From: Defluviitaleaceae bacterium
GTDB taxonomy: Bacteria; Bacillota; Clostridia; Lachnospirales; WQUN01
Assembly: GCA_009779835.1 (NCBI GenBank)
Contig: WRBD01000016.1
Span: 1 to 56,676, forward strand
Direction of reading: 5' to 3'
DNA length: 56,676 nt
Position 1 is the stretch's first letter. The number at the start of each line of letters is the position of its first letter. Shown here piece after piece: positions 55,365-56,676 of this stretch. The notes under the pieces were generated by a model. The model saw only the letters and a list, made by a program, of their open reading frames with translations. It had not been told where the DNA came from and ran no database searches. The translations under genes were made by a program, and so were the position numbers.

Positions 55365-56413
55365 ACACGGTGGATTATGCGGACGAAATAATTGAAATTA
55401 TCGGCTTTGAGCGTTACGAAATCGGAATATTGGACAGGCCCGGAATGCCGCGTTTTGCGGAGTTGGTTCGCGACGCGCTTACAGGGCAGATTGATTTAAC
55501 ATTGCACGGGCTTCTTTCCGCATTCGGTGAGGTTGTATTTGCGGAATTTTTAGCAAACAGCCAGATTATTCGGCAGTTGGTTGTTATCGCGATTCTTGGT
55601 GCGCTGCTAAGTTGTTTAACCGAAGCATTTAAGCATAAATCTGCGGGCGAAACAGGATTCTATGTAACATATTTGATGGCGGTTTTATTGGCGATTTCTT
55701 CGTTTCATATCAGTGTGGACATTTTAAATGGGCTTGTTTCGCTTGTTAGTTCAATAATGCTGGCGTCGGTTCCGCTTATGATTGGGCTTATGGTTATGGG
55801 CGGAAATTTTGTTGGTGCGGCGGGGTTTCAGCCTATGCTGTATTTTTCGTTTCAGCTTGTGGCGTGGTTTATTTCCGGCGTGTTTATTCCGCTTGTGTTT
55901 GCGTCTACCGCGCTGGATATTACCGGGCAAATTTCTCCCGACGGTCATCGGCTTGAAAAAATGGCGGCTCTTTTGCGTAAAATAGGAAGCTGGTCGCTGA
56001 AAGGAATTCTGGCGACATTTGCATTTTTACTGACGCTTCAAAGATTTACAGCGCCGATTATATCTAACGCAACAATACGAACTTCGAGAAGCGTAGTGGG
56101 AGCCGTTCCCGTTGTAGGAAGCGCGTTCACCGCCGCCGTCGATACCGTTGTTAATTTCAGCCAAGCGGCACGAAGCGGCGTTCTTGTTGCGTTGGTACTT
56201 GTGCTGTGTTTTGTTCTTGTTGCGCCGCTTTTGAAAATGATGATTCTGTCGTTAATTTACCGCACAACAGCCGCATTTTTGCAACCCGTCGCAGATAACC
56301 GCCTTGTCTCTTTAATGGACGGAATCGGAAAACATATGGCAATGCTTTTTAACGCCGCCGCACTTATTGGAGTTGTATGCGTTTACGTTGTAGTTATTTT
56401 GTTGTCATTCTGA
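55361..56413 (+). CDS. spoIIIAE: Stage III sporulation protein SpoIIIAE
   Basis: Large polytopic membrane protein of the same channel. 350 residues, against about 400 in Bacillus; the usual N-terminal signal peptide is missing and the protein begins MNTVDYADEII. Seen: about eight membrane segments, LLSAFGEVVFAEFLANSQII, APIISNATIRTSRSVVGAVPVVG quoted here as ISNATIRTSRSVVG, and LMDGIGKHMAMLFNAAALIG. spoIIIAF, AG and AH, which normally follow, do not follow directly; a 56 bp-arm hairpin comes next. Confidence 0.93.
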   Translation: MNTVDYADEIIEIIGFERYEIGILDRPGMPRFAELVRDALTGQIDLTLHGLLSAFGEVVFAEFLANSQIIRQLVVIAILGALLSCLTEAFKHKSAGETGFYVTYLMAVLLAISSFHISVDILNGLVSLVSSIMLASVPLMIGLMVMGGNFVGAAGFQPMLYFSFQLVAWFISGVFIPLVFASTALDITGQISPDGHRLEKMAALLRKIGSWSLKGILATFAFLLTLQRFTAPIISNATIRTSRSVVGAVPVVGSAFTAAVDTVVNFSQAARSGVLVALVLVLCFVLVAPLLKMMILSLIYRTTAAFLQPVADNRLVSLMDGIGKHMAMLFNAAALIGVVCVYVVVILLSF

Positions 56414-56423
56414 AAACAACTGT

Positions 56424-56553
56424 TGTGGACTTCAACAACCCAGAAAATGACATTTGACGTGTAAAAATAGCCATTAAATGTCAATGGACGTATTGAAATT
56501 TAATGGCTATTTTTACACGTCAAATGTCATTTTCTGGGTTGTTGAAGTCCACA
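56424..56553. repeat. 130 bp perfect inverted repeat (56 bp arms, 18-base loop)
   Basis: Positions 56424-56479 are exactly complementary to 56498-56553, with the loop 56480-56497 between. No T-run follows, so this is not a standard terminator. It starts ten bases after the spoIIIAE stop. The outer 18 bases recur at 37358-37375 with one mismatch. Likely a MITE-like insertion, though a direct target duplication was not identified. Confidence 0.95.
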
Positions 56554-56640
56554 GGGGTGTAACGCTGGAATTCGGGGCGTAAAAAGGCTTGTTTGTACCT
56601 TGATAACAGAAAAGAAAACAGGAAAAGGAGTGACATAAAA

Positions 56641-56676
56641 TGACACACCCTAAAATGCTGTACACTTATGTCGGGA
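56641..56676 (+). CDS. Start of an ORF cut by the window end
   Basis: ATG at 56641 followed by HPKMLYTYVG-like codons, with AAAAGGAG about ten bases upstream. Only 12 residues are visible, so no family can be given. It does not look like the start of spoIIIAF. A transposase or other accessory gene is possible. Confidence 0.5.

Overview
The window looks like a chromosomal segment of a spore-forming member of the Bacillota, most likely class Clostridia. The grounds are spoIIIAB-AE, a PdaA-type cortex deacetylase, YtaF, DapL-type lysine synthesis, ECF S components (BioY, FolT), a Firmicutes-style fused SecDF, strong GGAGG ribosome sites and frequent TTG/GTG starts. Genus cannot be read from the sequence.

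Layout. (1) 1-5.2 kb is accessory: a large serine recombinase, a possible structured RNA, a ROCO-type GTPase (Roc-COR) with an unusual alanine-rich tract encoded by GC-rich simple sequence, copy A of a ~294 bp structured repeat, and a lipoprotein with two duplicated beta-rich domains. (2) 5.3-10.3 kb is a lower-glycolysis operon pgk-tpiA-gpmI-eno. (3) 10.4-16.6 kb holds bioY under a recognisable BirA operator, asnS, a thioredoxin-reductase-like gene, ftsZ, a DacF-type carboxypeptidase and a DUF421 protein. (4) 16.6-18.8 kb, minus strand, is rpmF-plsX-acpP-rnc. (5) 18.9-26.5 kb has pdaA, secG, a Crp/Fnr regulator with a heterodimeric ABC exporter, and a divergent NMT1/SsuA-type ABC importer; a 24 bp perfect palindrome lies between the two transporter operons. 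(6) 26.6-36.5 kb has dapL, a UvrD-like helicase, a small membrane peptide, a large membrane-anchored protein, a small polytopic protein, a GNAT acetyltransferase fused to a very large beta-rich region, and an amidohydrolase. (7) 36.5-41.5 kb has a RelE/ParE-Phd toxin-antitoxin pair, folT, a broken HAD hydrolase, two SDR paralogues and rsmB. (8) 41.5-53.5 kb has a phosphodiester-glycosidase-like exoprotein, a REC-GGDEF protein, a YigZ-type domain protein, ytaF, secDF, an aminotransferase, recA, prs and a hypothetical. (9) 53.5-56.7 kb has copy B of the ~294 bp repeat in the opposite orientation, a histidine-kinase remnant, spoIIIAB-AC-AD-AE, a 56 bp perfect-arm hairpin, and the start of one more ORF.

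How it fits together. Most of the window is ordinary core metabolism and cell biology in short, tightly overlapping operons. The unusual parts are the recombinase/ROCO region and the spoIIIA boundary. The repeat pair flanks about 49 kb in inverted orientation. At the copy B side spoIIIAA is absent, and the remaining spoIIIA genes follow what looks like a sigma-E type promoter. A rearrangement at that junction is an inference, not something shown directly. The best candidate for something not yet described is the recombinase / structured-RNA / alanine-repeat ROCO locus; next are the structured repeat and the GNAT-fusion/amidohydrolase pair.
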